DNA of 64,000 bases, taken from assembly GCA_009731375.1 (NCBI GenBank), contig BJOX01000009.1, forward strand, positions 1,451,216-1,515,215, given 5' to 3'. The stretch is from Paulinella micropora. Its lineage: Eukaryota; Cercozoa; Imbricatea; Euglyphida. The position numbers were made by a program, and so were the translations under genes. The notes below the pieces were generated by a model. It made no database searches, had not been told where the DNA came from, and saw nothing but the letters and a program-made list of their open reading frames with translations. This document shows, in pieces, positions 43,424 through 57,472 of the stretch (the first letter of the stretch is position 1; every line of letters starts with the position of its first letter).

Positions 43424-44660
43424 GGGTGTTCTAAGGTGCCATGCAACGCTTTGGACGTCGCCACAGCCCGCAGTAACACCTAGATAGATAGGTAGAGAGG
43501 TAGGTTAGGTAGGTAAGGTAGGTAGGTAGGTAGGTAGGTAGATAGGTAGGTAGGTAGGTAGACAGGTGGGTAGGTAGTTAGGTAGGTAGGTAGGTAGGTA
43601 GGTAGGTAGATAGGTAGGTAGGTAGGTGTTCTAAGGTGCCATGCAACGCTTTGGACGTCGCGACAGCCCGTCGTAACACCTAGATAGATTGGTCGATAGG
43701 TAGGTGAGGTAGGTTAGGTAGGTAGGTAGGTGGGTAGGTAGGTAGATAGGTAGGTAGGTAGGTAGGTAGGTAGGTAGATAGGTAGGTAGGTAGGTGTTCA
43801 AAGGTGCCATGCAACGCTTTGGACGTCGCCACAGCCCATAGTAACACCTAGATAGATAGGTAGATAGGTAGGTTAAGTAGGTTAGGTAGGTAGGTAGGTA
43901 GGTAGGTAGGTAGGTAGGTAGGTAGGTAGGTAGGTAGGTAGGTAGGTAGATAGGTAGGTAGGTAGATAGGTAGATAGGTAGGTGTTCTAAGGTGCCATGC
44001 AACGCTTTGGACGTCGCGATAGCCCGCAGTAACACCTAGATAGATAGGTAGGTAGGTAGATTAGGTAGGTTAGGTAGGTAGGTAGGTAGGTAGGTAGATA
44101 GGTAGGTAGGTAGGTGTTCTAAGGTGCCATGCAACGCTTTGGACGTCGCGACAGCCCGTCGTAACACCTAGATAGATTGGTCGATAGGTAGGTGAGGTAG
44201 GTTAGGTAGGTAGGTAGGTGGGTAGGTAGGTAGATAGGTAGGTAGGTAGGTAGGTAGGTAGGTGTTCAAAGGTGCCATGCAACGCTTTGGACGTCGCCAC
44301 AGCCCATAGTAACACCTAGATAGATAGGTAGATAGGTAGGTTAGGTAGGTTAGGTAGGTAGGTAGGTAGGTAGGTAGGTAGGTAGGTAGGTAGGTAGGTA
44401 GATAGGTAGGTAGGTAGATAGGTAGATAGGTAGGTGTTCTAAGGTGCCATGCAACGCTTTGGACGTCGCGATAGCCCGCAGTAACACCTAGATAGATAGG
44501 TAGGTAGGTAGATTAGGTAGGTTAGGTAGGTAGGTAGGTAGGTAGGTAGATAGGTAGTAGGTAGATAGGTAGGTAGATAGGTAGGTAGGTAGGTGTTCTA
44601 AGGCGCCGCGACAAGCCGTAGCTTTGGACGTCGCGACAGCCCGTAGTAACACCTAGATAG
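43424..44660. repeat. Compound satellite W3 with higher-order repeat, 8 words in (GGTA)n
   Basis: The word with GGTGCCATGCAACGCTTTGG and ACGTCGCGACAGCCCG starts near 43,428, 43,627, 43,796, 43,983, 44,115, 44,264, 44,435 and 44,594. Variants repeat in threes: the 43,627/43,796/43,983 set matches the 44,115/44,264/44,435 set, giving a higher-order unit of about 450-490 bp. Confidence 0.9.
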
Positions 44661-44801
44661 ATAGGTAGATAGGTAGATAGGTTAGGTAGGTAGGTAGGTA
44701 GGTTAGTTAGGTAGGTAGGTAGGTAGATAGGTAGTAGGTAGATAGGTAGGTAGGTAGGTAGGTAGGTAGATAGATAGATAGATAGATAGATATATAGATA
44801 T

Positions 44802-44833
<32 letters not shown>

Positions 44834-44876
44834 TAGGTAGATAGATAGATAGAGAAGGGGGAAAGACAGACAGACG

Positions 44877-44907
<31 letters not shown>

Positions 44908-44990
44908 CGATAGACAGGTAGATAGATAGATAGATAGGAAGGTAGGTAGGTAGGTAGGTAGGTAGGTGGGTAGGTAGGTAGGTAGGTAGG

Positions 44991-45023
<33 letters not shown>

Positions 45024-45051
45024 GGATGGATAGCTAGATAGATAATAGATG

Positions 45052-45082
<31 letters not shown>

Positions 45083-45175
45083 AGGTGTATGGATAGATAG
45101 ATAGATAGATAGATAGATATATATATATAGATAGATAAATAGATAGATAGATAGATAGATAGATAGTTCTGTTTC

Positions 45176-45213
<38 letters not shown>

Positions 45214-45231
45214 CAGTCTTGCTCTGTTTCC

Positions 45232-45298
<67 letters not shown>

Positions 45299-45300
45299 TA

Positions 45301-45337
<37 letters not shown>

Positions 45338-45350
45338 GTACCAATCTTGC
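44661..45350. repeat. GGTA, GATA, GA and ATA arrays
   Basis: Blocks of (GGTA)n and (GATA)n, (GA)n at 45,179-45,210 and (ATA)n at 45,233-45,300, with two short words (ACCAGTCTTGCTCTGTTTCC, and a variant at 45,338). Confidence 0.9.
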
Positions 45351-45607
45351 TCGGCAAAGTTCGCCTCTGTTTCCATAGAGAATGCCCAGACAATGACACA
45401 TCCTATTAGATAGATAGATAGACATAATAATAGGTAGACAGATAGGTAGGTAGGTGTAGGTAGGTGAGTAGTTAGGTAGGTAGGTAGGTAGGTAGGTAAG
45501 TAGGTAGGTAGGTAGGTAGGTAGGTAGGTAGGTAGGTAGGTAGGTAGGTAGGTAGGTAGGTAGTTCGCCTCTGTTTCCATAGAGAATGCCCAGACAATGA
45601 CACATCC

Positions 45608-45672
<65 letters not shown>

Positions 45673-45675
45673 GTA

Positions 45676-45718
<43 letters not shown>

Positions 45719-45725
45719 GAGAGAG

Positions 45726-45762
<37 letters not shown>

Positions 45763-46404
45763 TCGACAGATAGATAGATAGATAGAATAGATAGGTAGAT
45801 AGACATAAGAAATGGGTAGACAGATAGGTAGGTAAGTGTAGGTAGGTAGGTAGGTAGGTAAGTAAGTAGGTAGGTAGGTAGGTAGGTAGGTAGGTAGGTA
45901 GGTAGGTAGGTAGGTAGGTGGGTAGGTAGTTGATCTCTGTTTCCATAGAGAATGCCCAGACAATGACACATCCTAATCGACAGTTAGACAGATAGATAGA
46001 ATAGATAGGTAGATAGACATAATAAATGGGTAAACAGATAGGTAGGTAGGTGTGGGTAGGTGAGTAGGTAGGTAGGTAGGTAGGTAGGTAGGTAGGTAGG
46101 TAGATGGGTAGGTAGGTAGATGGGTAGGTAGGTAGGTAGGTAGGTAGGTAGATATAGGAGGCTAGGTAGTTCATCTCTGTTTCCACAGAGAATGCCCAGA
46201 CAATGACATATCCTAGGTAGGTAGGTAGGTAGGTAGGTGGGTAGGTAGTTCATCTCTGTTTCCATAGAGAATTCCCAGACAATGACACATCCTATTAGAA
46301 AGATAGACAGATAGATAGAATAGATAGGTAGATAAATAGGTAGGTAGGTAGGTAGGTAGGTAGGTAGGTAGGTAGGTAGATAGATAGATAGATAGATAGA
46401 TGGG

Positions 46405-46436
<32 letters not shown>

Positions 46437-46965
46437 CAGATAGGTAGGTAGATAGAATAAATAGGTAGTTCTCCACTGTGTTCATAGAGAATGCCCAGAC
46501 AATGACACATCCTAATCGATAGATAGATAGACATAATGCATAGGTAGACAGATAGGTTGGTAGGTGTAGGTAGGTGAGTAGGTAGGTGAGTAGGTAGGTA
46601 GGTAGGTAGGTAGGTAGGTAGGTAGGTAGGTAGATAGGATGGGTAGGTAGGTAGGTAGGTAGGTAGGTAGGTAGGTGGGTAGGTAGCTCATGTCTGTTTC
46701 CATAGAGAATGCCCAGACAATGACACATCCTAATCGACAGATAGACAGATAGATACAATAGATAGATAGAAAGACAGAATAAATAGGTAGACAGATAGGT
46801 TGGCAAGTGTAGGTAGGTGAGTAGGTAGGTAGGTAGGTAGGTAGATAGGTAGATAGGGAGGTAGGTAGGTGGGTAGGTAGGTAGGTAGGTAGGTAGGTAG
46901 GTAGGTAGTTCATCTCTGTTTCCATAGAGAATGCCCAGACAATGACACATCCTAATCGATAGATA

Positions 46966-47005
<40 letters not shown>

Positions 47006-47180
47006 TAGATAGATAGATAGATAGATAGAATAAATAGGTAGACAGATAGGCAGGTAAGTGTAGGTAGGTAGGTAGGTAGGTGGGTAGGTAGGTGGGTAGG
47101 TAGGTGGGTAGGTAGGTAGGTAGGTAGGTAGGTAGGTAGTTCATCTATATCCCAGACAATGGCATATCCTATTAGATAGA
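45351..47180. repeat. Compound satellite W4: ~48-bp word in GGTA/GATA/ATA, 9 copies
   Basis: The word with CTCTGTTTCCATAGAGAATG and CCCAGACAATGACACATCC recurs near 45,365, 45,566, 45,937, 46,177, 46,253, 46,475, 46,695, 46,915 and 47,140 (diverged). It contains the inverted pair CTCTGTTTCCATAGAG. The flanking repeat changes between GATA, GGTA and ATA while the word stays the same. Confidence 0.9.
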
Positions 47181-47292
47181 TAGACAGATAGACAGAATAG
47201 ATAGGTAGATAAATAGGTAGGTAGGTAGGTAGGTAGGTAGGTAGGTAGGTAGATAGATAGATAGATAGATAGATAGGTATAGATATATAGGT

Positions 47293-47344
<52 letters not shown>

Positions 47345-47397
47345 GTAGGTAGGTAGGTAGGTAGGTAGGTAGGTAGGTAGGTACGTAGGTAGGTAGG

Positions 47398-47463
<66 letters not shown>

Positions 47464-47595
47464 AGAGAGAATTGAAAGAAAATAACAAAGAAAAGAAAAG
47501 GCAGAAAGAAAGATAGATAGATAGAAAGAAAAGAAAGAAAAAGAAAGAAAAGAAAGAAAGAAAGAAAGAAAGAAAGAAGAAAGAGAGAAAGAGAG
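47181..47595. repeat. GATA, GGTA, GA and GAAA arrays
   Basis: Pure microsatellite blocks changing from GGTA/GATA to GA at about 47,400 and to GAAA at about 47,470. Confidence 0.95.
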
Positions 47596-47944
47596 AATGG
47601 TTATTGCCCGCATAGTCGGCGGAAGCAAGCAAGAAAGAAAGAAAGAAATAAATAAATAAATAAATAAAGAAAGAAAGAAGGAGAGAAAGAAAGAAAGAAA
47701 GAGAGAAAGAGAGAATGGTTATTGCCCCGCATAGTCGGCGGAAGCAAGAAAGAACTAAAGAAAGAAAGAAAGAAAGAGAAAGAAAGAAAGAAAGAAAGAA
47801 AAGAAAGAAAGAAAGAAAGAAAGAAGAAAGAAAGAAGGAAAGAAGGAAAGAAAGAAAGAGAGAAAGAGAGAGAATGGTTATTACCCCGCATAGTCGGCGG
47901 CAGAAAGAAAGAAAAGAAAGAAAGAAAGAAAGAAAAGAAAAGAA

Positions 47945-47976
<32 letters not shown>

Positions 47977-48111
47977 GAGAAAAGAGAGAAAGAAAGAAAG
48001 AAAGAAAGAAAAGAAAAGAAAAGAAAAGAAAGAAAGAAAGAAAGAACGAAAGAAAGAATGGTTACCCCTCATAGAAAGAAAGAAAGAAGAAAGCAAGAAA
48101 GAAAGAAAGAA

Positions 48112-48144
<33 letters not shown>

Positions 48145-48509
48145 TGAAAGATAGAAAGAAAGAAAGAAAGAAAGAGAGAAAGAGAGAATGGTATCGCCCC
48201 GCATAATCGGCAGAAGAAAGAAGAAAGAAAGAAAAGAAAGAAAGAAAGAAGAAAGAAAGAAAGATAGAAAGAAAGAAAGAAAAGAAAGAAAGAAAGAAAG
48301 AAAGAATGGTTATTAACCCGCATAGTCGGCGGAAGAAAGAAAGAAAGAAAGAAAGAAAAGAAAGAAAGAAAAGAAAGAAAGAAAAGAAAGAAAGAAAGAA
48401 AGAAAGAAGAAAGAAAGAGAGAAAAAAAGAAAGAAAGAAAGAAAGAAAGAGAGAAAGAAAGAGAGAATGGTTATTGCCCCGCATAGTCGGCGGAAGCAAG
48501 CAAGCAAGC

Positions 48510-48541
<32 letters not shown>

Positions 48542-48686
48542 AAAGAAAGAAAGAAAAGAAAGAAAGAAAGAAAAGAAAGAAAGAAAGAAAGACAGATAGA
48601 AAGATAGAAAGAGAGAGAGAGAGAGAGAGAGAATGGTCCTTGCCCCGTATAGTCAGCGGCGGCAATCGATAAATAGATAGATAGAC

Positions 48687-48720
<34 letters not shown>

Positions 48721-48845
48721 TATTTTTATAGTATTTTTTTTTTTTTTTTGTACAGAAAGCGCAGGGTATAGCACCTAGACCGATAGATAGATAGATAGAT
48801 AGATAGAGAATGGGTCATTACCCCGCATAGTCGGCGGCGGAAAAC
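47596..48845. repeat. Compound satellite W5: ~33-bp word in (GAAA)n, 9 copies
   Basis: The word GAATGGTTATTGCCCCGCAT plus AGTCGGCGGAAGCAAG recurs near 47,596, 47,713, 47,872, 48,056 (partial), 48,186, 48,305, 48,467, 48,631 and 48,808. The last two sit in GA/GATA context and lead into W6. Confidence 0.9.
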
Positions 48846-49193
48846 GGGCCGGCCCGCGTCAAAACACCATTGTGCACCCCTAGCGACTGACCGACCTGGC
48901 CAGCCACGGACAAGCAAAAAAATTACAAACGTTGAAAGATAGATAGATAGATATATGGATGGATAGGCCGGCCCGCGTCAAAATACCATTGTGCACCCCT
49001 AGCGACTGACCGACCTGGCCAGCCATGGACAAGCAAAAAATTAGAAACGTTGATAGATAGATAGATAGATGAATAGATAGATATAGATAGATATATGGAT
49101 GGATAGGCCGGCCCGCGTCAAAATGCCATCGTGCACCCCCCCGCGGCGCCTGACCGACCTGGCCAGCCACGGACAAGCAAAAAATTAGAAACG

Positions 49194-49235
<42 letters not shown>

Positions 49236-49562
49236 TAGATAAATGGATGGATCGCCCAGCCCGCGTCAAAATGCCATTGTGCACCCCCCGCGGTGGCTGA
49301 CCGACCTGCCCAGCCATGGACAGGCAAAAAATTAGAACGTAGATAGATAGATAGATAGATGGATCGCCCGGCCCGCGTCAAAATGCCATTGTGCACCCCA
49401 CGCGGCGCCTGACCGACCTGGCCAGCCATGGACAGGCAAAAAATTAGAACGTAGATAGATAGATAGATAGATGGATCGCCCGGCCCGCGTCAAAATGCCA
49501 TTGTGCACCCCCGCGGTGGCTGACCGACCTGGCCAGCCATGGACAGGCAAAAAATTAGAACG

Positions 49563-49596
<34 letters not shown>

Positions 49597-49793
49597 TATA
49601 GATATATAGATGGATGGATCGCCCGGCCCGCGTCAAAATGCCATTGTGCAACCCCCGCGGCGGCTGAGCGGCCTGGCCAACCATGGACAAAAAAAAATTA
49701 GAACGTAGATAGATAGATAGATAGATAGATAGACAGATAGATAGACAGATAGATAGACAGATAGATGGATAGGATAGATGGATGGATGGATGG

Positions 49794-49824
<31 letters not shown>

Positions 49825-49882
49825 GATAGATAGAACATTGTGCACCCGCGGCCAGCCATGGACAAGCAAAATTAAAACGTAG
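48846..49882. repeat. Compound satellite W6: ~88-bp GC-rich word in (GATA)n, 8 copies
   Basis: The word runs CGGCCCGCGTCAAAATGCCA, TTGTGCACCCC, GACCGACCTGGCCAGCCATG and GACAAGCAAAAAATTAGAA. Copies lie near 48,850, 48,967, 49,107, 49,252, 49,367, 49,478, 49,618 and 49,835 (truncated). Confidence 0.9.
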
Positions 49883-49902
49883 ATAGATAGATAGATAGAT
49901 AC

Positions 49903-49955
<53 letters not shown>

Positions 49956-50521
49956 ATAGATAGATAGAATAGATAGATAGAATAGATAGATAGATAGATA
50001 GATAGAAGATAGATAGAAAGATATAGGTAGATAGGTATGTATGTATGTCTGTATGTATGTATGTATGTAGGTAGGTAGGTAGGTAGGTAGGTAGATAGGT
50101 AGATAGGTAGGTAGGTAGGTAGGTAGGTAGGTAGGTAGATAGGTAGATAGGTAGATAGATATATAGATAGATAGGTAGATAGGTAGATAGGTAGGTAGTA
50201 GGGAGTTAGGCAGGGAGTTAGGTAGACAGACAGATAGACAGATAGATAGATAGATAGATAGATAGGTAGATAGAGAAATATATATGTAGATAGGTAGATA
50301 GGTAGATAGATAGATAGGTAAATAGATATGGGTAGATAGATAGATAGATAGGTAGATAGGTAGGTAGGTAGGTAGTAGGGAGTTAAGCAGGGAGTTAGGT
50401 AGACAGACGGATAGATAGATAGATAGATAGATATATAGATAGGTAGATAGATAGTTAGGCAGATAGAAAAATAGATATAGGTAGATAGGTAGATAGGTAG
50501 GTAGGTAGGTAGGTAGGTAGG

Positions 50522-50555
<34 letters not shown>

Positions 50556-50681
50556 TATAGATAAATAGGTAGATAGAAAAATAGATATAGGTAGATAGGT
50601 AGATAGGTAGGTAGGTAGGGAGATAGGCAGATAGGTAGATAGGTAGGTAGGTAGGTAGGAGGAGTTAGGCAGGGAGTTAGG

Positions 50682-50720
<39 letters not shown>

Positions 50721-50862
50721 GTAGATAGAAAAATAGATATAGGTAGATAGGTAGATAGGTATGTATGTATGCATGTATGTATGTATGTATGTATGTATGT
50801 AGGTAGGTAGGTAGATAGGTAGATAGGTAGATAGGTAGGTAGGAGGAAGGCAGGGAGTTAGG

Positions 50863-50901
<39 letters not shown>

Positions 50902-51032
50902 GTAGATAGGTAGATAGATATAGGTAGATAGGTAGATAGGTAGGCAGATAGGTAGATAGATAGATAGATAGGCAGATATATAGATAGATTGGTAGATAGG
51001 TGGGGTGAGGAGGAGTTAGGCAGGGAGTTAGG

Positions 51033-51064
<32 letters not shown>

Positions 51065-51157
51065 CAGATAGATAGATAGATAGATTGGTAGATAGGTAGA
51101 TAGGTAGGTAGGTAGGTAAGAGGAGTTAGGCAGGGAGTTAGGAAGATAGACAGATAG

Positions 51158-51185
<28 letters not shown>
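49883..51185. repeat. GATA/GGTA array with W7 word (GGAGTTAGGCAGGGAGTTAG)
   Basis: Long (GATA)n/(GGTA)n with ATGT patches. The word recurs near 50,202, 50,379, 50,660, 50,843 (shorter), 51,011 and 51,119. Confidence 0.9.
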
Positions 51186-51188
<3 letters not shown>

Positions 51189-51279
51189 GGTACCTGATGA
51201 ATGATGGAGTGGTCGAACACTCAGTGGAAGCTTAATAGATAGATAGATAGATAGATAGATAGGTAGGTAGGTAGGTAGG

Positions 51280-51318
<39 letters not shown>

Positions 51319-51500
51319 GTAGAAGGTACACAGATAGACAGACAGATAGATGGATAGATAGATAGATAGATAGATAGGTAGGTAGATAGATAGATAGATA
51401 GATAGATACTTGATCAATGATGGAGTGGTCAAACAATCAGTGGAAGCTTTATATAAATATATATATATATATATATTTATATATATGTATATATATATAT

Positions 51501-51533
<33 letters not shown>

Positions 51534-51656
51534 CAGATAGATAGGTAGGTAGGTAGGTAGGTAGTTAAGTAGGTAGGTAGGTAGGTAGGTAGGTAGATAG
51601 ATAGATAGATAGATAGATAGGTAGGTACACAGGCAGACAGATAGACAAGTAAATAA

Positions 51657-51687
<31 letters not shown>

Positions 51688-51720
51688 CCTGATTAATGAT
51701 GGAGTCGTCACAAATCACGT
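51186..51720. repeat. Compound satellite W8, 3 copies
   Basis: The word with GATGAATGATGGAGTGGTCG and CAGTGGAAGCTT recurs near 51,193, 51,410 and 51,688, within GATA, GGTA and TA repeats. Confidence 0.85.
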
Positions 51721-52279
51721 CGGAATTCAATTCAATCTACACATAGAGGTAGATAGGTAAGTAGGTAGACAGACAGATAGATTAATAGATAGCTATATAG
51801 GTAGACAGAGACAGGTAGGTAGGGAGGTAGGTAGGTAGGTAGGTAGGTAGGCACGTAGGTAGGTAGGTAGGCAGGCAGGCTGGTAGGTAGGTAGGCAGGT
51901 AGGTAGGTAGGGAGGTAGGTAGGTAGGTAGGCAGGTAGGTAGGTAGGTAGGTAGGCAGGCAGGTAGGCAGGCAGGTAGGTAGGCAGGTAGGTAGGTAGGT
52001 AGGTAGGTAGGTAGGTAGGTAGGTAGGTAGGTAGGTAGGTAGGTAGGTAGGTAGGTAGGCAGGCAGGTAAGAATGTAAGGGATTAAGTACTTTAGATAGA
52101 TAGATAGATAGATAGATATATAGATATATAGATAGATAGATAGTTAGATAGATATATAGATAGATAGATAGATAGATAGATAAATAGGTAGACAGATAGG
52201 TAGATAGGTAGATAGATAGGTAGGTAGATAGATAGATAGATAGACAGATAGGTAGGTAGGTAGGTAGATAGATAGATAA

Positions 52280-52315
<36 letters not shown>

Positions 52316-52320
52316 GTATT
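51721..52320. repeat. (GGTA)n, (GGCA)n and (GATA)n array
   Basis: (GGTA)n with GGCA variants to 52,070, a ~25-bp word (AAGAATGTAAGGGATTAAG) and (GATA)n. At 52,320 the orientation changes to TATC. Confidence 0.95.
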
Positions 52321-53375
<1,055 letters not shown>

Positions 53376-53397
53376 AAAACTATTATTATTATTATTA

Positions 53398-53453
<56 letters not shown>

Positions 53454-53463
53454 ATTATCATCA

Positions 53464-53515
<52 letters not shown>

Positions 53516-53580
53516 GATTATTATTATTATTATTAATATTAATATTAATATTATTATCATTATTATTATTATTATTATTT
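53376..53580. repeat. (ATT)n array
   Basis: Trinucleotide ATT with ATC variants, just before the tRNA-like SINE. Confidence 0.95.
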
Positions 53581-53582
53581 TG

Positions 53583-53850
53583 GACACCGTGATAGCCCAG
53601 TGGTCAAGTTCTACCATCTGGGCCCTGTCGCCAGTTCGATTCCCGTCGGTGCCACCAGTATTTTCATTGAACATACCGGTCTATTTCTGGACCAGTATTT
53701 TCATTGAACATACCGGCCCGTCTGGAAGTGTTGGAACTGCCCTTGCGGGGGTGTCATTAGAGCTTATCGTCAATTCTTCGTACTCCCCTCACGGGTGAGA
53801 CGATGGTGGCGCATGTGCAGAAATGCATCAGCCATTGACAGAGAAGCACT
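53583..53850 (+). mobile_element. tRNA-headed SINE candidate with (ATT)n tail
   Basis: Box A-like TAGCCCAGTGG (53,593-53,603) and box B-like GTTCGATTCCC (53,634-53,644) are followed by CGGTGCCACCA. GACACCG (53,583-53,589) can pair with CGGTGCC (53,647-53,653) in six of seven positions, the 72-nt span is tRNA-sized and CCA follows the discriminator. The D-arm does not fold properly, so it is not a working tRNA. The body has two copies of CCAGTATTTTCATTGAACAT (about 53,655 and 53,691). The unit ends in (ATT)n at about 53,850. Confidence 0.6.
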
Positions 53851-53949
53851 ATTATTATTATTATTATTATTATTATTGTTATTATTATTATTATTATTTT
53901 ATTATTTTGTTGTAGCCTCGTGCTCTGCGGACTTCAAAGCCAACGTTAA

Positions 53950-54012
<63 letters not shown>

Positions 54013-54116
54013 TATCTATACACACCTCCGCTGGTGGTACTGGGTCCACAAAACTATATATATCTATCTATCTATCTTATCCGTACACACCTCCGCTGGT
54101 GGTACTGGATCCACAA
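53851..54116. repeat. (ATT)n, (TA)n and W9-related words
   Basis: (ATT)n at 53,851-53,910, unique ~45 bp, (TA)n at 53,952-54,010, and two words (ACACCTCCGCTGGTGGTACT plus TCCACAAA) that are diverged forms of the W9 word. Confidence 0.85.
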
Positions 54117-54143
54117 AGCCAACCAACTGCTCCTACATAAGAT

Positions 54144-54179
<36 letters not shown>

Positions 54180-55044
54180 ATAGACAGAGCAGATATATGC
54201 ATATACACATAACATAACATATATACATATACATAACATAACATATACACATACAAAGCCAACCAACGCTCCTAACATAAAATAAACATATACACATAAC
54301 CAAACAGAACAGATATATACATATATACATAACATAACATATACACATATACATAACATAACATATATACATATACAAAACCAAACAACTGCTCCTAACA
54401 TAAAATAAAAATATACACATAACCAGACAGAACAGATATATACATATATACATAACATAACATATATACATATACATAACATAACATATATACATATACA
54501 AAACCAACCAACTGCTCCTAACATATCATAACATATATACATAACCAGACAGAACAGATATATACATATATACATAACATAACACATATACATATACATA
54601 ACATAACATATATACATATACAAAGCCAACCAACTGCTCCTAACATAAAATAAACATACATACATAACCAGACAGAACAGATATATACATATATACATAA
54701 CATAACATATATACACATAAAATAACATATATACATATACAAAGCCAACCAACTGCTCCTACATAAGATAAACATATTTACATAACCAGACAGAACAGAT
54801 ATATACATATATACATAACATATATACATATACATAACATAACATATATACATATACAATACCAACCAACTGCTCCTAACATATCATAACATATATACAT
54901 AACCAGACAGAACAGATATATACATATATATATAACATAACACACATACATTTTTACATAACATAACATATATACATATACAAAGCCAACCAACTGCTCC
55001 TAAACATATCATAACATATATACATAACCAGACAGAACAGATAT

Positions 55045-55077
<33 letters not shown>

Positions 55078-55462
55078 AGATAACATATCTACATATACAT
55101 AACATAGCATATACATATACAAAGCATATACATATACAAAGCCAACCAACTGCTCCTAACATAAAATAAACATATATACATAACCAGACAGATATATACA
55201 TATATATATATATATATGTGCATAACACATAATATGTATACATATACATAACATAACATATACATATACAAAGCCAACCAACTGCTCCTAACATAAAATA
55301 AACATGTATACATAACCAGACAGAACAGATATATACATATATACATAACATAACACATATACATATACATAACATAACATATATACATATACAAAGCCAA
55401 CCAACTGCTCCTAGTATATCATAACATACATACATAACCAGACAGAACAGATATATACATAA

Positions 55463-55499
<37 letters not shown>

Positions 55500-55600
55500 A
55501 CATAACATATATACATGTACATAACATATATACATATACAAAGCCAACCAACTGCTCCTACATAACAGACAGAACATAACATAACATATATACATACACA
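54117..55600. repeat. Satellite W10: ~120-bp unit, 12 copies
   Basis: The unit AAAGCCAACCAACTGCTCCT, then ATAACCAGACAGAACAGATA and TACATATACATAACAT stretches, repeats with CTGCTCCT near 54,127, 54,268, 54,391, 54,508, 54,627, 54,749, 54,869, 54,992, 55,151, 55,284, 55,406 and 55,553. The core CAAAGCCAACCA links it to W9. Confidence 0.9.
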
Positions 55601-55892
55601 AAGTACATACGTAAAATACATACATACATAAAATACATACATGCATAGATACTACATACATACGTTACATACATACATATATACATACATACATATATAC
55701 ATACATACATACATACATACATACATACATACATACATCCATACATACATACATACATACATACATACATACATACATACCTACCTACCTACCTACCTAC
55801 CTACCTACCTACCTACATACATACATACATACATACATGCATACATACATACATACATACATACATACATACATACATACATACATACATAC
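55601..55892. repeat. (CATA)n and (CTAC)n array
   Basis: Tetranucleotide CATA with CTAC block at 55,780-55,815. Confidence 0.95.
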
Positions 55893-56094
55893 CAACACCG
55901 TTATCTGTTTTTCTGGTGCGCGGGCGCGCGAGTGACACTGAGCCAGTGTTCGCAGAATCGTCACCAAGGCAGCCTGAAGTAATGTTATGTATGTTATGTA
56001 TGTTATGTATGTTATGTATGTATGTATGTATGTGTGTATGTATGTAGTCGGCGCAGACGTAGATAAATAGATAGATAGATAGATAGATAGATAG

Positions 56095-56639
56095 ATGAGA
56101 TATCGACTAATGTCAGAAAAAAGGAGCTTCTGATTTCGTCAACCAAGGAAGTCTGTGAATAAAGTATTGACCCGATGCCCAGCTAAGCCGTGATGTTTGC
56201 ACGGAAGGGACTGATACAGGCGATACCAAAGCTCCCTAGTACCAGGCGGGGCCAGGGCTCGTTCCATAAGCGCCCCTTGCAGAACGAGCTCCCACCTCCA
56301 TTACAGAGGGCCCAGTAAGCAGATGGAGTTTCGAGACTGTTCGACAGTCTAGTATAAACCGACAGAGCACTGTGGGTTTTATTCCGGGCTCAACAAGCGA
56401 GAAAGGGCACCCTGAGGGAACAGGATTGTGCTTCCCGTCGCTATTTCGGCATGTGACTCATAGGCGTATGGCTAGGCACACATAAGGCACCCCACCACGG
56501 GCCCAGCACACCCACACCATCCCCTAATTCTCTGTCTGTCGACAGATGGCACCCATTTCAAAACATCAAGCCCAAGGGAGGGTCAGTGACACCTCAAGTG
56601 GCCTTGGTTCACTTCGTGGAGTAAGTGATGAGATCAACT
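56095..56639 (-). mobile_element. TATC-tailed retroposon, copy d (full unit, 545 bp)
   Basis: Sense is -. The 5' end is AGTTGATCTCATCACTTAC at 56,639; the 3' end GATATCTCATC at 56,095 is followed by (TATC)n. It contains the AGACTGT-TCG-ACAGTCT hairpin near 56,340 and a tRNA box A-like GGCTTAGCTGGGC near 56,183. No coding frame is visible. Confidence 0.85.
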
Positions 56640-56819
56640 GATGAGATATCGACTAATGTCAGAAAAAAGGAGCTTCTGATTTCGTCAACCAAGGAAGTCT
56701 GTGAATAAAGTATTGACCCGATGCCCAGCTAAGCCGTGATGTTTGCACGGAAGGGACTGATACAGGCGATACCAAAGCTCCCTAGTACCAGGCGGGGCCA
56801 GGGCTCGTTCCATAAGCGC
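56640..56819 (-). mobile_element. TATC-tailed retroposon, copy e, in tandem with d
   Basis: This is a 180-bp 3' part whose constant 3' end joins the 5' end of copy d with no tail between. The 5' break at 56,819 meets (GATA)n. Confidence 0.85.
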
Positions 56820-56850
<31 letters not shown>

Positions 56851-56922
56851 AAGATAGGTAGGTAGGTAGGTAGGTAGGTAGGTAGTGTTCGGAGAATCGT
56901 CACCAAGGCAGCCTCAAGTACG

Positions 56923-56957
<35 letters not shown>

Positions 56958-56982
56958 GTAGGTAGGTAGGTAGGTAGGTAGG

Positions 56983-57021
<39 letters not shown>

Positions 57022-57213
57022 GTAGGTAGGTAGGTAGGTAGGTTGGTAGGTAGGTAGGTAGGTAGGTAGGTAGGTAGGTAGCTAGTGTTCGGGATCGTCA
57101 ACAAAGCAGCCTGAATTACGTAGATAGATAGAAAGATAGGTAGATAGGTAGGTAGGTAGGTAGGTAGGTAGGTAGGTAGGTAGGTAGGTAGTGTTCGATC
57201 GTAACCAAGTACG

Positions 57214-57252
<39 letters not shown>

Positions 57253-57328
57253 GTAGGTAGGTAGGTAGGTAGTGTTCGGAGAATCGTCACCACGGCAGCC
57301 TCAAGAACGTAGATAGATAGATAGATAC

Positions 57329-57360
<32 letters not shown>

Positions 57361-57441
57361 GTAGGTAGGTAGGTAGGTAGGTAGGTAGATAGGTAGGTAG
57401 GTAGTGTTCGGAGGATCGTAACCAAGGCAGCCTGAAGTACG

Positions 57442-57472
<31 letters not shown>

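Noticed and set aside
37466-49882. CRISPR-like arrays (regular repeats with different spacers)
   Set aside because: Here the recurring words are the conserved part and the spacers are microsatellite of varying length; no cas genes and a eukaryotic context.
56634-56665. Hammerhead ribozyme core (CTGATGAG ... GAAA) at the retroposon dimer junction
   Set aside because: The CTGATGA and GAAA boxes are suggestively placed, but the bases directly between them do not close a stem II (G opposite A), and most copies lack the CT before GATGAG. It would need a covariance-model hit to be reconsidered.
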